Origin: Shinella sp. XGS7
Lineage (GTDB): Bacteria > Pseudomonadota > Gammaproteobacteria > Burkholderiales > Burkholderiaceae_C
Length of the DNA: 64,000 bases
Assembly (NCBI RefSeq): GCF_020535565.1
Contig: NZ_CP084758.1
Location: 2,989,001 to 3,053,000 of the forward strand
Direction: 5' to 3'
The translations under genes and the position numbers were made by a program. Position 1 is the stretch's first letter, and each line of letters starts with the position of its first letter. Shown piece by piece: positions 20,381 to 30,299 of the stretch. The notes under the pieces were generated by a model, which was not told the origin of the DNA, ran no database searches, and saw only the letters and a list, made by a program, of their open reading frames with translations.

Positions 20381-21724
20381 TCAGCCCTTCGTCAGGAATA
20401 CGTCGATGGAGAGCGCGGCCTGCTTGCCATGCTCGACCGCCTCGACCGTGAGGTCGCGTCCGCCGAAGCGGCAGTCCCCGCCGGCCCAGACCTTGGGATG
20501 GCTGCTGCGCCCGGCCTCATCGGTGGCAATGCGGCCGTGCTTCAGCGCGATCTCGGGCACGGACGCTGCGACAAAGCTCTGGCCAATCGCCTTGAGCACC
20601 AGGTCGGCCTCGATCACAAAGCGCTCGCCGGTCTCCACCAGCTGCCCGTCCTGCTCGCGGGTCACGGCGAACTCCACGCCGGTGACCCGACCGCCCTCGG
20701 CCAGGATCTGCCTGGGCGCGGCCCAGGTGCGCAGGCTCACGCCGTTCTTCTGCGCCCAGTCCCGCTCATAGGGCGAGGCGCTCATGGCTTCAAGACCGCG
20801 GCGGTAGGCGATGGTGACCTCGCGTGCGCCCAGCTTCCGGCTCTGCACCGCGGCGTCCACCGCCGTCATGCCGCCGCCGATCACCAGCACCCGGCGGCCC
20901 ACCGGCACCTCGGCCGGGGAGGGCGCCTGGCGCAGCTCGGCGATGAAATCCACGGCGGCGCGAAGCCCTTCGCACTGCGGCTCGGCCACGCCCAGCGCGT
21001 TCACGCCCCCCAGGCCCAGGCCCAGGAAGACCGCGTCGTACTCGGCCGTGAGCTGGTTCAGCGTGACGTCCCGGCCCAGCTGCATGCCGGTCTTGGCCGT
21101 GATGCCGCCGATGGACAGCAGCCACTGCACCTCGCGCTGCGCGAAATCGTCGGTGGTCTTGTAGCTGGCCAGGCCGTACTCATTGAGGCCGCCCAGCTTG
21201 GGGCGAGCTTCGAGCAGCACGACCTCATGCCCGCGCCGCGCCAGGCCATGGGCTGCCGCCAGGCCGGCCGGGCCGGCGCCCACGACGGCCACCTTCTTGC
21301 CGGTGGCCGGGGCGCGCGTGAACAGCGGCTGGGCGTCCGGCTTGGCGAAGAAGGCGTCGGTCGCATAGCGCTGCAGCAGGCCGATCTCCACCGGCTTGCT
21401 CTCGTTGCTGTGGCGCACGCAGCCCTGCTCGCACAGCATCTCGGTGGGGCAGACCCGGGCGCACATGCCGCCCAGGGGATTGGCTTCCAGAATGGTCTGG
21501 GCCGCGCCGCGCGTGTTGTCCTGTGCGATGCGCTGGATGAAGGTGGGGATGTCGATGCCCGTGGGGCAGGCCGTGGTGCAGGGCGCGTCGTAGCAGTAGT
21601 AGCAGCGCTCGGCCTCGATCAGGGCCTGGGTGCGGTTCAGCGGCGGGTGCGCGTCGCTGAAGTTCTGCGCGTAGTCGTCGGCCGCAAGTCGGCCGGCCGC
21701 GATGCCTGGCGTGTGGATGTCCAT
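20381..21724 (-). CDS. preT: NAD-dependent dihydropyrimidine dehydrogenase, PreT subunit
   Basis: 447 residues, glutamate-synthase-small-subunit-like flavoprotein that takes electrons from NADH for PreA. The N-terminal Fe-S region has CYYCYDAPCTTACPTGIDI and CARVCPTEMLCEQGCVR. FAD motif VVGAGPAGLAAAHGLARRG and NAD motif VIGGGMTAVDAAVQS follow. Only 8 bases separate it from preA. The last about 25-30 codons share the foreign-looking codon style of preA while the rest is host-like. First gene of the operon, just downstream of two TetR-type sites. Confidence 0.95.
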   Translation of the reverse strand: MDIHTPGIAAGRLAADDYAQNFSDAHPPLNRTQALIEAERCYYCYDAPCTTACPTGIDIPTFIQRIAQDNTRGAAQTILEANPLGGMCARVCPTEMLCEQGCVRHSNESKPVEIGLLQRYATDAFFAKPDAQPLFTRAPATGKKVAVVGAGPAGLAAAHGLARRGHEVVLLEARPKLGGLNEYGLASYKTTDDFAQREVQWLLSIGGITAKTGMQLGRDVTLNQLTAEYDAVFLGLGLGGVNALGVAEPQCEGLRAAVDFIAELRQAPSPAEVPVGRRVLVIGGGMTAVDAAVQSRKLGAREVTIAYRRGLEAMSASPYERDWAQKNGVSLRTWAAPRQILAEGGRVTGVEFAVTREQDGQLVETGERFVIEADLVLKAIGQSFVAASVPEIALKHGRIATDEAGRSSHPKVWAGGDCRFGGRDLTVEAVEHGKQAALSIDVFLTKG

Positions 21725-21765
21725 CGAAGGGGCTCCGGTTCGCTGGGTGGCTGGTGCGTGAATAA

Positions 21766-21799
21766 TTTACTTATCAGTAAAAAATCACCAGTCGGTAAA
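21766..21799. promoter_or_regulatory. Two adjacent operator-like sites between preT and the TetR gene
   Basis: Site 1, 21766-21781: TTTACT-N4-AGTAAA, a perfect 6-bp inverted repeat. Site 2, 21784-21799: ATCACCAGTCGGTAAA, which matches site 1 at 10 of 16 positions and contains ACC-N4-GGT. Centres are 18 bp apart, i.e. nearly two helical turns, and the region is AT-rich. The position between the divergent preT and TetR genes fits operators for the TetR/RutR-like regulator. Confidence 0.65.
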
Positions 21800-21857
21800 T
21801 TCCCGGGGATGGTCAACCCGGGGCTGCCAGCGGGGGTGCCCTCGCGATAATTTCCCC

Positions 21858-22580
21858 ATGTCCCCGACGAGCCAGAACCGCGGCGCACGCACCAGGGCGG
21901 CGCCTGCCAAGACCGCGGCGGTGCAGTCCGCACCGAGCGCGCCCGCCACGCCCCAGCCCCGTGCGGCCCGCCTGCGCAAGGAGGCCGCCATCTGTGCCGA
22001 AGCGGAACGCCAGTTCGCGCAATACGGCTTCGAGGGCGCGTCGCTGGAAAACATCGCCGCCGCCGTGGGGCTCAGCCGCCACAACCTGCTGTACTACTAC
22101 CCCAGCAAGGAGCTGCTGTATCGCACCGTGCTGGACGGGGTGCTGGCCGAGTGGCTGGCGCGCATGGCGGGCATCGTCTCGGGCACCGACCCCGAGGCTG
22201 CCATGCGCGAGTACATCGCCGCCAAGCTGCGCTTCTCGCGCGAGCGGCCCGCGGGCTCCCAGGTCTTCACGCGCGAGGTCATGGCCGGCGCGCCGCGCTT
22301 TCGCGATGCCATCGAGGCCCAGGTGCTGCCGGCCCTGAATGCCGATGTGAAGACCTTCGAGCGCTGGGCGCGCGAGAAACGCATTGCCCGCCTGGACTAC
22401 CGCCACCTGATGTTCACCATCTGGGCCAGCACCCAGGCCTATGCCGATCTGGCACCGCAGTTCGCCATCCTGCTGGGCAAGTCCACGCTGGAGGAAGCCG
22501 ACTACGCCGCGGCCGAGCAGCTGATCGGCCAGCTGGTGCTGGGCGGGCTGATGCCGCGCGGCGTGCAACCCGCCGGCTGA
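21858..22580 (+). CDS. TetR-family regulator, RutR-like
   Basis: 240 residues. A Pro/Ala-rich N-terminal tail (about 1-38) precedes the helix-turn-helix (about 42-88), with EGASLENIAAAVGLSRHNLLYYYPSKELLYRTVLDG. The C-terminal ligand domain resembles RutR (RLDYRHLMFTIWASTQAYADLAPQ). RutR-type proteins sense uracil or thymine. Divergent orientation to the complete reductive pyrimidine operon supports repression relieved by pyrimidines. This is inference. The DNA between carries two operator-like palindromes. Confidence 0.9.
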   Translation: MSPTSQNRGARTRAAPAKTAAVQSAPSAPATPQPRAARLRKEAAICAEAERQFAQYGFEGASLENIAAAVGLSRHNLLYYYPSKELLYRTVLDGVLAEWLARMAGIVSGTDPEAAMREYIAAKLRFSRERPAGSQVFTREVMAGAPRFRDAIEAQVLPALNADVKTFERWAREKRIARLDYRHLMFTIWASTQAYADLAPQFAILLGKSTLEEADYAAAEQLIGQLVLGGLMPRGVQPAG

Positions 22581-22586
22581 GCGCGG

Positions 22587-22627
22587 GCTGTACCGCTGCC
22601 GCGAGCGGTACAGCGCCGTCGCTGTAC
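22587..22627. promoter_or_regulatory. Inverted plus direct repeats, probable MocR operator
   Basis: Perfect 11-bp inverted repeat GCTGTACCGCT (22587-22597) / AGCGGTACAGC (22604-22614) with a 6-base loop, and a third GCTGTAC at 22621-22627, 34 bases after the first. It lies 52 bases upstream of the lysE-type exporter, which is followed by its MocR regulator. MocR proteins bind combinations of direct and inverted repeats. There is no T-run, so a terminator role for the preceding TetR gene is less likely. Confidence 0.6.
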
Positions 22628-22678
22628 GGGTCGGTTTGTGTCTGGGCAGGGGCGGGGGCCGGCTCTAGGCTTGCGCCC

Positions 22679-23263
22679 ATGAACGAGCTGCTGCCCCTGA
22701 TGAGCTACTGCCTGCTGATGTCGGTCACGCCAGGCCCCAACAATCTGATGCTCACCAGCGTGGGCGCCAATCATGGCTACCGCGCCAGCCTGGCACCCAT
22801 CCTGGGCATCAATCTGGGCGTCTTCGCTCAGACCTTTCTGGCCTGCCTGGGCCTGGCCGGCCTGTTCCAGCTCTACCCCCTGGCCCAGCAACTGCTGCGC
22901 ATCGTGGGCGTGCTCTACCTGCTCTATCTGGCCTGGCAGCTGGGCGGCAGCACGGCCCTGGACGGGCGGCCCGCGCCGCCGCTGCGCTTCTGGCAGGCGG
23001 TGGCCTTCCAGGCGGTGAACCCCAAGAGCTGGATCAAGGCCGTGACCCTGGGCTCGGTCTTCATGCCGGCCGGGCTCTCGCCCTGGGCCGGGGCCTTGCT
23101 GGTGGGCCTGATCGGCTGGGCCATCGGCTTTCCCTGCAACTCGCTGTGGGCCCTGTTCGGTGTGGCCATACGCGGCTTTCTGGGCGATGCGCGCCGCCGC
23201 CGCGCCTTCAACGCCCTGATGGCCCTGAGCCTGGCGCTGCTGGCCCTGAGCCTGCTGCGCTAG
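22679..23263 (+). CDS. LysE-family amino-acid/metabolite exporter
   Basis: 194 residues, about six membrane helices. LysE/RhtB signature near the N-terminus: SVTPGPNNLMLTSVGANHG; mid-region FQAVNPKSWIKAV. The family exports amino acids and related metabolites; the substrate is unknown. It is followed 24 bases later by a MocR-type regulator on the same strand, and preceded by a strong palindrome, so it is the likely MocR target. Confidence 0.9.
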   Translation: MNELLPLMSYCLLMSVTPGPNNLMLTSVGANHGYRASLAPILGINLGVFAQTFLACLGLAGLFQLYPLAQQLLRIVGVLYLLYLAWQLGGSTALDGRPAPPLRFWQAVAFQAVNPKSWIKAVTLGSVFMPAGLSPWAGALLVGLIGWAIGFPCNSLWALFGVAIRGFLGDARRRRAFNALMALSLALLALSLLR

Positions 23264-23287
23264 CGAGTGCTGCGTTAGGCTTGCGCC

Positions 23288-24784
23288 ATGTTCACGATAG
23301 ACCGCGACTCCGCCGTGCCCCTGGCCGACCAGGTGGAGGCCCGGCTGCGCGAGATGATGGCGGCGCGCCAGCTGCCGCCCGGCGCGCGCCTGATGTCCAT
23401 CCGCCAGCTGGCTCAGCAGCTGGCCGTCAGCCCCCAGACCGTGATCAGCGCCTACGACCGCCTGGTGGCGGCCGGCCTGATCGATGCGCGCGGCACGGCC
23501 GGCTTCTTCGTGGCCGAGCCCCGCGGCGGCCTGGGTCCGGGCCTGGGCTCGGAGGAAGCGGCCCTGCTGGAAGCCGGCCAGGAGCAGGACGCGCTCTGGC
23601 TGGCCCAGCAGGCGCATGAGCAGCGCGAGGGCGTGCTGCTGGTGAGCAGCGGCGCTTTGCCCGCCTCCTGGCTGGCCGACGCCGTGCCCGCCGTCACGCT
23701 GCAGCGCGCGCTGGCGCGCAGCCCGGCCGGCATGGCCACGCGCTGCCCGCCCCAGGGCCTGCCCGAGCTGCGCGAGCGCATCGCCATGCTGCTGCGCGCC
23801 CAGGGCATTGCGGCCGATGCGGGCCGGGTCATGACGACCTATGGCGGCAGCCATGCCATCGACCTGATCTGCCGCGCCTTTCTGCAGCCCGGCGACACGG
23901 TGCTGGTGGAGGACCCCGGCTACTTCCTGATGTTCGACCGCCTGCGCCAGGCCGGTGTGCGCCTGCTGCCGATTGCGAGGCGGGCCGATGGCCTGGACCT
24001 GGAGCAGCTGGAGCAGGCCTGCCGCGAGCACCGGCCGCGCCTGCTCTTCATCCAGGCCACCCTGCACAACCCCACGGGCTGGGGCAGCAGCCCGGCCAAT
24101 CTGCACCGGGTGCTGGTGCTGGCCCAGGCCCATGGCCTCTTGATTGCCGAGGACGATGTGCAGGGCCATTTCCACCCGGGCCATCCCACCCGCCTGGCGG
24201 CGCTGGCGGGCCTGGAGGGGGTGATCTACTACTCCAGCTTCTGCAAGGCCCTGAGCCCCTCGCTGCGCCTGGGCTATCTGGCCGCCTCGCCGGCCCTGCT
24301 CAAGCCCCTGCTGCGCGAGAAGATCGTCAGCGTGCTGACCACGGCCGCGCTCAACGAGCTGGTGCTGCTGGAACTGCTGGCCGCCGGACGCTGGCGCAAG
24401 CATGTGGAGCGCCTGCAGCGCAAGCTGCTGACGGCACGCAACACCACCATCCGCCAGCTCACGGACGCCGGCATCGCCTTCGACAGCCCGGGCGAGGGCG
24501 GTCTCTTCCTCTGGGGCCGGGTGCCCGAGGGCGTGGACGCGGCCCTGCTGGCCCAGGACGCCTATCGCAACAAGATCCTGCTGGTGCGCGGGGCCACCTT
24601 CCGGCCCGCGGCGCCTGCCGACGGCGTTGACCGGCATCTGCGCTTCAATGTGGTCTTCGGCCAGCATCCGCGCCTGGCCGACTATCTGGGTGAACGCCTG
24701 CAAGCCCTGGCCCGGGCCCGCGCCGTGCTGGACCCGGCGGGGGCCGTCCCGGCTGCGAGACAATCGGGGCATGCAAGCCCCTGA
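23288..24784 (+). CDS. MocR-family (GntR wHTH + aminotransferase-fold) regulator
   Basis: 498 residues. The N-terminal GntR winged helix (about 8-76) has PLADQVEARLREMMAARQL and the recognition helix SPQTVISAYDRLVAAGLI. A fold-type I PLP aminotransferase-like domain (about 110-485) has the PLP Lys in SSFCKALSPSLRLGYL. MocR regulators usually control an adjacent transporter or PLP/amino-acid gene, which fits the upstream exporter. It overlaps the YbaK-like gene by 14 bases. Whether PLP alone or an amino-acid aldimine is the signal is unknown. Confidence 0.92.
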   Translation: MFTIDRDSAVPLADQVEARLREMMAARQLPPGARLMSIRQLAQQLAVSPQTVISAYDRLVAAGLIDARGTAGFFVAEPRGGLGPGLGSEEAALLEAGQEQDALWLAQQAHEQREGVLLVSSGALPASWLADAVPAVTLQRALARSPAGMATRCPPQGLPELRERIAMLLRAQGIAADAGRVMTTYGGSHAIDLICRAFLQPGDTVLVEDPGYFLMFDRLRQAGVRLLPIARRADGLDLEQLEQACREHRPRLLFIQATLHNPTGWGSSPANLHRVLVLAQAHGLLIAEDDVQGHFHPGHPTRLAALAGLEGVIYYSSFCKALSPSLRLGYLAASPALLKPLLREKIVSVLTTAALNELVLLELLAAGRWRKHVERLQRKLLTARNTTIRQLTDAGIAFDSPGEGGLFLWGRVPEGVDAALLAQDAYRNKILLVRGATFRPAAPADGVDRHLRFNVVFGQHPRLADYLGERLQALARARAVLDPAGAVPAARQSGHASP

Positions 24785-25310
24785 AGACTCTGCCCGTTCC
24801 GAGGGATTCCAGCGCGTCAGCGCCGCCCTGCAAGCCCGTCAGCATGCCCACCCGCCGCGTTGGCTGGAGGTGGCGGCACGCACCTCGCTGGAGGCCGCCG
24901 AGGCCCTGGGCGTGAGCCTGGGCCAGATCGCCAAGTCGGTGGTGTTCCGCCGCAAGGCCGATGAGCAGGCCGTGCTGGTGATTGCCTCGGGCGACCGCCG
25001 CATTGACGAGAAGCTGCTCAAGTTCCACACCGGCCCGCTCGGACGCGCCGATGCCGACTATGTGAAGGCGCGCACCGGCTTCTCCATCGGCGGGGTCTCG
25101 CCCCTGGGCTTTGCGCCGGCCGACGGCGCGCCCGCGCCCCTGCTCTTCATCGACCGCGAGCTCTTCCGCTTCGACATCATCTGGGCCGCGGCCGGCCACC
25201 CCAACGGGGTCTTTCCCATGACGCCGCAGCAGCTGGTGGCGCTGACCGGCGCACCGGTGATCGATGTGGTGCAGGCGCCGAGCGAGGCCAGCGCGGAGGG
25301 CCAGGCATGA
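24771..25310 (+). CDS. YbaK/ProX-type aminoacyl-tRNA deacylase-like protein
   Basis: 179 residues from [12 protein letters not shown]. The editing domain of the prolyl-tRNA synthetase/YbaK superfamily spans about residues 30-165, with [11 protein letters not shown] containing the family catalytic Lys candidate, [11 protein letters not shown] and the [13 protein letters not shown] loop. It probably hydrolyses mischarged aminoacyl-tRNA in trans; the exact substrate is not assignable. The ATG lies inside the mocR end, and its TGA overlaps the next start (ATGA). Confidence 0.88.
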   Translation: MQAPEDSARSEGFQRVSAALQARQHAHPPRWLEVAARTSLEAAEALGVSLGQIAKSVVFRRKADEQAVLVIASGDRRIDEKLLKFHTGPLGRADADYVKARTGFSIGGVSPLGFAPADGAPAPLLFIDRELFRFDIIWAAAGHPNGVFPMTPQQLVALTGAPVIDVVQAPSEASAEGQA

Positions 25311-25549
25311 GCGTCACCTGCCCGCCGCCGGGGCCGAGCAGCATCGTCAAGTCGCCCTGCATCAATATCTGCCGCATGCACGCGCCCACGGGTTGGTGCG
25401 AAGGCTGCGCCCGCACCATCGAGGAGATCACGGCTTGGTCGCGCGCCGACGACGCCACCCGCCTGGCCATCCTGGCGCGTCTGCCCGAGCGCCGCGTCCT
25501 GCTGGTGGAGCAGGGCGTGTTCAGTGCCGCCGAACCCAGCTCGCCCTGA
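25307..25549 (+). CDS. DUF1289 small cysteine protein
   Basis: 80 residues. DUF1289 signature with four Cys: [26 protein letters not shown], i.e. C-X3-C about residue 18-22 and C-X2-C about 33-36, followed by helical [14 protein letters not shown]. Probably metal binding; function unknown. Starts by ATGA overlap with the YbaK-like gene. Confidence 0.88.
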   Translation: MSVTCPPPGPSSIVKSPCINICRMHAPTGWCEGCARTIEEITAWSRADDATRLAILARLPERRVLLVEQGVFSAAEPSSP

Positions 25550-25572
25550 GCGAGCTCACACACCGGATCATC

Positions 25573-26223
25573 ATGAAAACCCTGAGCTTCTACTTCGACC
25601 CCATCTCGCCCTACGCGGCCCTGGCCTTCGAGCGTCTGCCCGAGGCCCTGGCCGGCTGCAGCTACGAGGTGGAATACCGCCCGGTGCTGTTCGCCGCCAT
25701 CCTGCACGCCCTGGGCCAGAAGGGCCCGGCCGAGATCGAGAGCAAGCGCCACTGGACCTTCCGCCAGGTGAGCTGGCTGGCGCACCAGCAGGGCATCGCG
25801 CTGGATACGCCGGCCCAGCATCCCTTCAATCCGCTGCCCCTGCTGCGTCTGGCCTGGGCCAGCGGTTCGGGCGCCAGCGGCACGCCCAACCGCCGCGTCG
25901 TGGAGAAGCTCTTCCACCATGTCTGGCGCGCCGCGGGCGCGGATGCCAATGATGCGGCCCGTCTGGCTACGCTCAGGCAAGACCTGGCCCCGACCCAGGA
26001 CCCGGACAGCGAGCCGGTGAAGCAGCGCCTGCGCGACGCGACCGAGCTGGCCATACAGCGCGGCGTCTTCGGCGTGCCCACCATCGAGGTGGACGGCCGC
26101 CTCTTCTGGGGCCAGGACGCCCTGCCCATGCTGGCGGCCTATCTCAAGGGCGACCCCTGGTTTGCCAGCGGCGCCTGGGAAGCCGCCGCCGCGCCGCGGC
26201 CGGGCGTGGTGCGCAAGCACTGA
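25573..26223 (+). CDS. 2-hydroxychromene-2-carboxylate isomerase-like (DsbA/GST-kappa fold)
   Basis: 216 residues from MKTLSFYFDPISPYAALAFERLP, the family N-terminus in which a Ser replaces the CXXC of DsbA (FDPISPYA). The C-terminal FGVPTIEVDGRLFWGQDAL is the cis-Pro and thioredoxin-fold end. Characterised relatives isomerise 2-hydroxychromene-2-carboxylate in naphthalene degradation using glutathione. No aromatic degradation genes are here, so the true substrate is unknown. Follows DUF1289 by 23 bases. Confidence 0.88.
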   Translation: MKTLSFYFDPISPYAALAFERLPEALAGCSYEVEYRPVLFAAILHALGQKGPAEIESKRHWTFRQVSWLAHQQGIALDTPAQHPFNPLPLLRLAWASGSGASGTPNRRVVEKLFHHVWRAAGADANDAARLATLRQDLAPTQDPDSEPVKQRLRDATELAIQRGVFGVPTIEVDGRLFWGQDALPMLAAYLKGDPWFASGAWEAAAAPRPGVVRKH

Positions 26224-26402
26224 GACCCTGCGGCCGCCGGGCGCCGCCGAGCGCCCGGCCATGCCCCCTGGGGCTTTCCCGCAGCGGGCTCTCCATCTCA
26301 CATCGAGGAACGCGGGCCTAGGGTTGCCACCGGTTTTGTCAGCCAGCGTTCAGCCTCGCGTCAGAGAGAGGTCAGAGGCGGCTCCGATAGTGCGCAGCAA
26401 GG

Positions 26403-26418
26403 ACCACCGGTCGGTGGT
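26403..26418. promoter_or_regulatory. Palindrome upstream of the MFS symporter
   Basis: ACCACCG-GT-CGGTGGT, perfect 7-bp arms, 29 bases before the symporter ATG. Position and symmetry fit a dimeric repressor site. No regulator is adjacent. The preceding about 180 bases hold nothing else I can identify apart from GTCAG repeats (26338-26374). Confidence 0.5.
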
Positions 26419-26447
26419 TCTGGCACACAAGCAACGGAGACAACACC

Positions 26448-28115
26448 ATGGCGACTGCATCCGCGGTGTCCACCAACGCGCCCATGACGGGCGAGCAGAA
26501 GAAGGTGATCTTCGCCTCGTCGCTCGGCACCGTCTTCGAATGGTACGATTTCTATCTTTACGGCTCGCTGGCGATCTATATCGGCGCCACCTTCTTCAGC
26601 CAGTATCCGGAAACGACGCGCAACATCTTCGCGCTGCTCGCTTTCGCCGCCGGCTTCCTCGTGCGCCCGTTCGGCGCGCTGGTGTTCGGTCGTCTCGGCG
26701 ACCTTGTCGGCCGCAAGTACACCTTCCTCGTCACCATCCTCATCATGGGCTTCTCGACCTTCGTCGTGGGCCTTCTGCCCGGCGCTGCCACAATCGGCAT
26801 TGCTGCGCCGATCATCCTGATCCTCCTGCGCATGCTGCAGGGTCTGGCGCTCGGCGGTGAATATGGCGGTGCCGCGACCTATGTCGCCGAGCATGCGCCG
26901 GACGGCAAGCGCGGTTACTTCACCTCCTGGATCCAGACGACGGCGACGCTCGGCCTGTTCCTGTCGCTGGTGGTCATCCTGGCGGTGCAGTTCATCCTCG
27001 GCAAGGAAGCCTTCGCGGCCTGGGGCTGGCGCATTCCGTTCCTGGTCTCGGTCGTCCTGCTCGGCGTTTCCGTCTGGATCCGCATGAAGATGAACGAGTC
27101 CCCCGCCTTCGCCAAGATGAAGGAAGAGGGCAAGGGCTCCAAGGCGCCGCTCACGGAAGCCTTCGGCCAGTGGCGCAATGCCAAGATCGCGCTGCTCGCG
27201 CTGTTCGGCGCCGTCGTCGGTCAGGCCGTCGTCTGGTATTCCGGTCAGTTCTACGCGCTGTTCTTCCTGACGGGCGTCCTGAAGGTCGACGGCCAGTCGG
27301 CGAACCTGATGGTTGCCGCCTCGCTGCTGCTCGGCACCGGCTTCTTCGTCTTCTTCGGCTGGCTGTCGGACAAGATCGGCCGCAAGCCCATCATCATGGC
27401 CGGCCTGCTGCTCGCCATGCTGACCTACTTCCCGCTGTTCAAGGCGCTGACCTGGGCCGGCAACCCGGCGCTCGCCACGGCACAGGACACGGTCCGTGCG
27501 ACGGTGACCGCAGCCCCCGGCGACTGCAAGTTCCAGTTCAACCCGACCGGCACGGCGAAGTTCACCACCTCGTGCGATATCGCCAAGCAGGTGCTGGCCG
27601 CAGGTTCGGTGAGCTACGAGAACGTGGCCGCACCGGCCGGCACGCCCGCCACCATCAAGATCGGTGAGACCGTGATCAATGGCTACAGCTCCAAGGGCCT
27701 GCCCGCGGACGAAGCCAAGAAGAAGGACGCCGAGTTCAAGAAGGAAGTCAGCGCCGCCCTGAAGGCCGCCGGCTACCCCGCCAAGGCCGACCCCGCCAAG
27801 ATCAACAAGCCCCTGGTGATCGCCATCCTGGTGGTGCTCGTGATCTACGTCACGATGGTCTATGGCCCGATTGCCGCCCTGCTGGTCGAACTCTTCCCGA
27901 CCCGCATCCGCTACACCGGCATGTCGCTGCCCTATCATATCGGCAACGGCTGGTTCGGCGGCCTGCTTCCGGCAACGGCCTTCGCGATGAGTGCGGCCCA
28001 GGGCGATATCTACTACGGCCTCTGGTACCCCATCGTCTTCGCGGGCATCACCCTCGTCATCGGCCTTCTCTTCCTGCCGGAAACGAAGGACCGCGACATC
28101 CACGCCATGGATTGA
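26448..28115 (+). CDS. MFS metabolite:H+ symporter (MHS family), mosaic codon usage
   Basis: 555 residues. MHS-family MFS permease: SSLGTVFEWYDFYLYGSLA at the N-terminus, loop 2-3 motif FGRLGDLVGRKYTF, LRMLQGLALGGEYGGA, and the late loop WLSDKIGRKP. A periplasmic insertion of about 110 residues (about 345-455; one Cys pair, many Ala/Lys) sits before the last helices, as in some relatives. Likely substrate is an organic acid or compatible solute. Bases about 26450-27530 and 27850-28115 use alphaproteobacteria-like codons, while about 27590-27840 is host-like. RBS is ACGGAG. A strong terminator follows. Confidence 0.9.
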   Translation: MATASAVSTNAPMTGEQKKVIFASSLGTVFEWYDFYLYGSLAIYIGATFFSQYPETTRNIFALLAFAAGFLVRPFGALVFGRLGDLVGRKYTFLVTILIMGFSTFVVGLLPGAATIGIAAPIILILLRMLQGLALGGEYGGAATYVAEHAPDGKRGYFTSWIQTTATLGLFLSLVVILAVQFILGKEAFAAWGWRIPFLVSVVLLGVSVWIRMKMNESPAFAKMKEEGKGSKAPLTEAFGQWRNAKIALLALFGAVVGQAVVWYSGQFYALFFLTGVLKVDGQSANLMVAASLLLGTGFFVFFGWLSDKIGRKPIIMAGLLLAMLTYFPLFKALTWAGNPALATAQDTVRATVTAAPGDCKFQFNPTGTAKFTTSCDIAKQVLAAGSVSYENVAAPAGTPATIKIGETVINGYSSKGLPADEAKKKDAEFKKEVSAALKAAGYPAKADPAKINKPLVIAILVVLVIYVTMVYGPIAALLVELFPTRIRYTGMSLPYHIGNGWFGGLLPATAFAMSAAQGDIYYGLWYPIVFAGITLVIGLLFLPETKDRDIHAMD

Positions 28116-28156
28116 TCGATGTCCGATCTGAAGCCGCCCTCCGGCGGCTCCAGCGA

Positions 28157-28180
28157 AAGGCGGCCTTGGCCGCCTTTTTT
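28157..28180 (+). terminator. Rho-independent terminator after the MFS gene
   Basis: AAGGCGGCC-TT-GGCCGCCTT followed by TTTT, a 9-bp perfect stem, 41 bases after the stop codon. Confidence 0.93.
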
Positions 28181-28281
28181 GTTTCTTGCTGCAGGGGGCT
28201 GGGCCTGGCGCCACGCACTCAGCCAGCTGTCAGCTAGGCGCCGCAGAATCGGCGCATCGACAATGCAAAGGAGACCCCGGT

Positions 28282-28476
28282 ATGTGGAAGATTCTGGTCG
28301 GCTTCGCCGTCTTTGCCGCCCTGGCCCTGTTCCTGCTGAGCAAGGGAGGTGATATCGATATGAGCGGCGAGAAGCACGGCATCGACCACGCGCCCGAAGC
28401 CGCCTCGGCCAGTGCCAGCGCCGTGATGCCGGCTGCCAGCGCCGCGGAGCCGGCTGCATCGGCAGCCTCCAACTGA
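28282..28476 (+). CDS. Small single-helix membrane protein with Ala/Ser tail
   Basis: 64 residues. One N-terminal membrane helix (WKILVGFAVFAALALFLL), then a short acidic stretch (GDIDMSGEKHGIDHAPE) and an Ala/Ser/Pro low-complexity tail. A good Shine-Dalgarno (AAAGGAGA, 28267-28274) precedes the ATG, and a terminator follows at 28536, so it is a complete short transcription unit. Function unknown. I believe similar proteins occur in other Burkholderiales. Confidence 0.75.
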   Translation: MWKILVGFAVFAALALFLLSKGGDIDMSGEKHGIDHAPEAASASASAVMPAASAAEPAASAASN

Positions 28477-28535
28477 ACGCGTTGGATTGTTGCGACCCGG
28501 GCCGCGGTCAGGGTCGCAGCCGCTTCTGAACTCAG

Positions 28536-28568
28536 CAAGGCCGGCATTGCCGGCCTTGTGCTTTTCTC
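28536..28568. terminator. Terminator-like hairpin after the small membrane protein gene
   Basis: CAAGGCCGGC (28536-28545) and GCCGGCCTTG (28549-28558), a perfect 10-bp stem with a 3-base loop followed by TGCTTTTC. It may serve both this gene and the convergent sensor kinase gene. Confidence 0.8.
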
Positions 28569-28591
28569 AGCGGGTCCCGCGAGGGGCGGGT

Positions 28592-30178
<1,587 letters not shown>

Positions 30179-30299
30179 GGCAGCAGGGGCCGGCGACGCG
30201 CGGTGGTGGATGAAGGCATGGCGGCGATTATCTGCATAGCGAAGTGCTTGGGCCAGTTCTTTAGGTGTCAGGTCTTGCGAGGCGGTTCCGGCGCCCGGT

